Below, one piece after another: positions 63,996-64,000 of a stretch of 64,000 bases of DNA. The translations under genes and the position numbers were made by a program. The notes under the pieces were generated by a model. That model searched no databases, was not told where the DNA came from, and saw only the letters and a list, made by a program, of their open reading frames with translations. Positions within the stretch are counted from its first letter, which is position 1. Each line of letters starts with the position of its first letter. This DNA is from Diphasiastrum complanatum (Eukaryota; Streptophyta; Lycopodiopsida; Lycopodiales; Lycopodiaceae). The DNA is taken from positions 45,481,180-45,545,179 of the forward strand of contig CM055106.1 in assembly GCA_029204225.1 (NCBI GenBank). Reading direction: 5' to 3'.

Positions 63996-64000
63996 ATAGT

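Larger units (their letters stand above)
61717..64000 (-). mobile_element. LINE copy 4 with (TC)n tail, deleted for RT, running off the window
   Basis: The 3' tail is GA followed by several GAAA units (61717-61751) next to the conserved end AGCTTTATTAATGTCTTTTC. The C-terminal knuckle region (61943-62569) is followed, moving right, directly by the endonuclease domain (62638-63800); the RT domain that should lie between is missing. The 5' end is beyond 64000. Most of the endonuclease frame is open. Confidence 0.82.

Overview
The window looks like nuclear DNA of a vascular plant with a large, transposon-filled genome. A homosporous fern would fit, but the species is not settled by the sequence. 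It holds one apparently intact host gene, a chloroplast-type pyridoxal reductase (PLR1-like aldo-keto reductase) on the + strand. Its eight exons can be placed to the base between 24437 and 61054. They total 1,146 bp of coding sequence for 381 residues, with consistent splice phases and a complete Asp-Tyr-Lys-His catalytic tetrad. The first exon encodes a likely plastid transit peptide. Three introns exceed 8 kb and account for most of the 36.6-kb span.

Left flank (1-24.4 kb): a nested scrapyard of retroelements with no host gene recognised. It has Ty1/copia gag-protease and reverse transcriptase (RT) pieces on both strands, including a minus-strand copia element with its 3' LTR sitting inside a plus-strand copia gag-protease. 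It also has two copies of a Ty3/gypsy-like family with four zinc knuckles in gag, and an LTR plus protease from another gypsy element. A non-LTR retrotransposon at 18.8-22.4 kb has an N-terminal zinc finger, RT, a C-terminal CCHC and a restriction-like nuclease motif (R2-like architecture). It is followed by a well-preserved copia RT. The putative promoter and 5' leader of PLR1 carry GT/GA repeats.

Inside the gene: intron 1 (9.9 kb) holds gypsy protease/RT/integrase pieces, two LTRs and a LINE end. Intron 3 (8.0 kb) holds a 2.9-kb non-autonomous LTR element with a 5-bp target duplication and LTRs about 98% alike. Intron 4 (3.8 kb) holds a LINE broken by an LTR. Intron 5 (9.8 kb) holds an FCP1-like phosphatase gene fragment, a palindromic GGAACG island, a head-to-tail LINE array, a gypsy LTR with chromodomain, and an exact-period 200-bp tandem duplication. 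Intron 6 is only 109 bp. Intron 7 has a long AT repeat.

Right flank (61-64 kb): another copy of the same LINE family, which carries an APE-type endonuclease and runs off the window. Copies of this family that retain a 3' end finish in a GA/TC microsatellite rather than poly(A), which explains most of the long GA runs on the right side. All boundaries and identities were read by eye; none was checked by database search.
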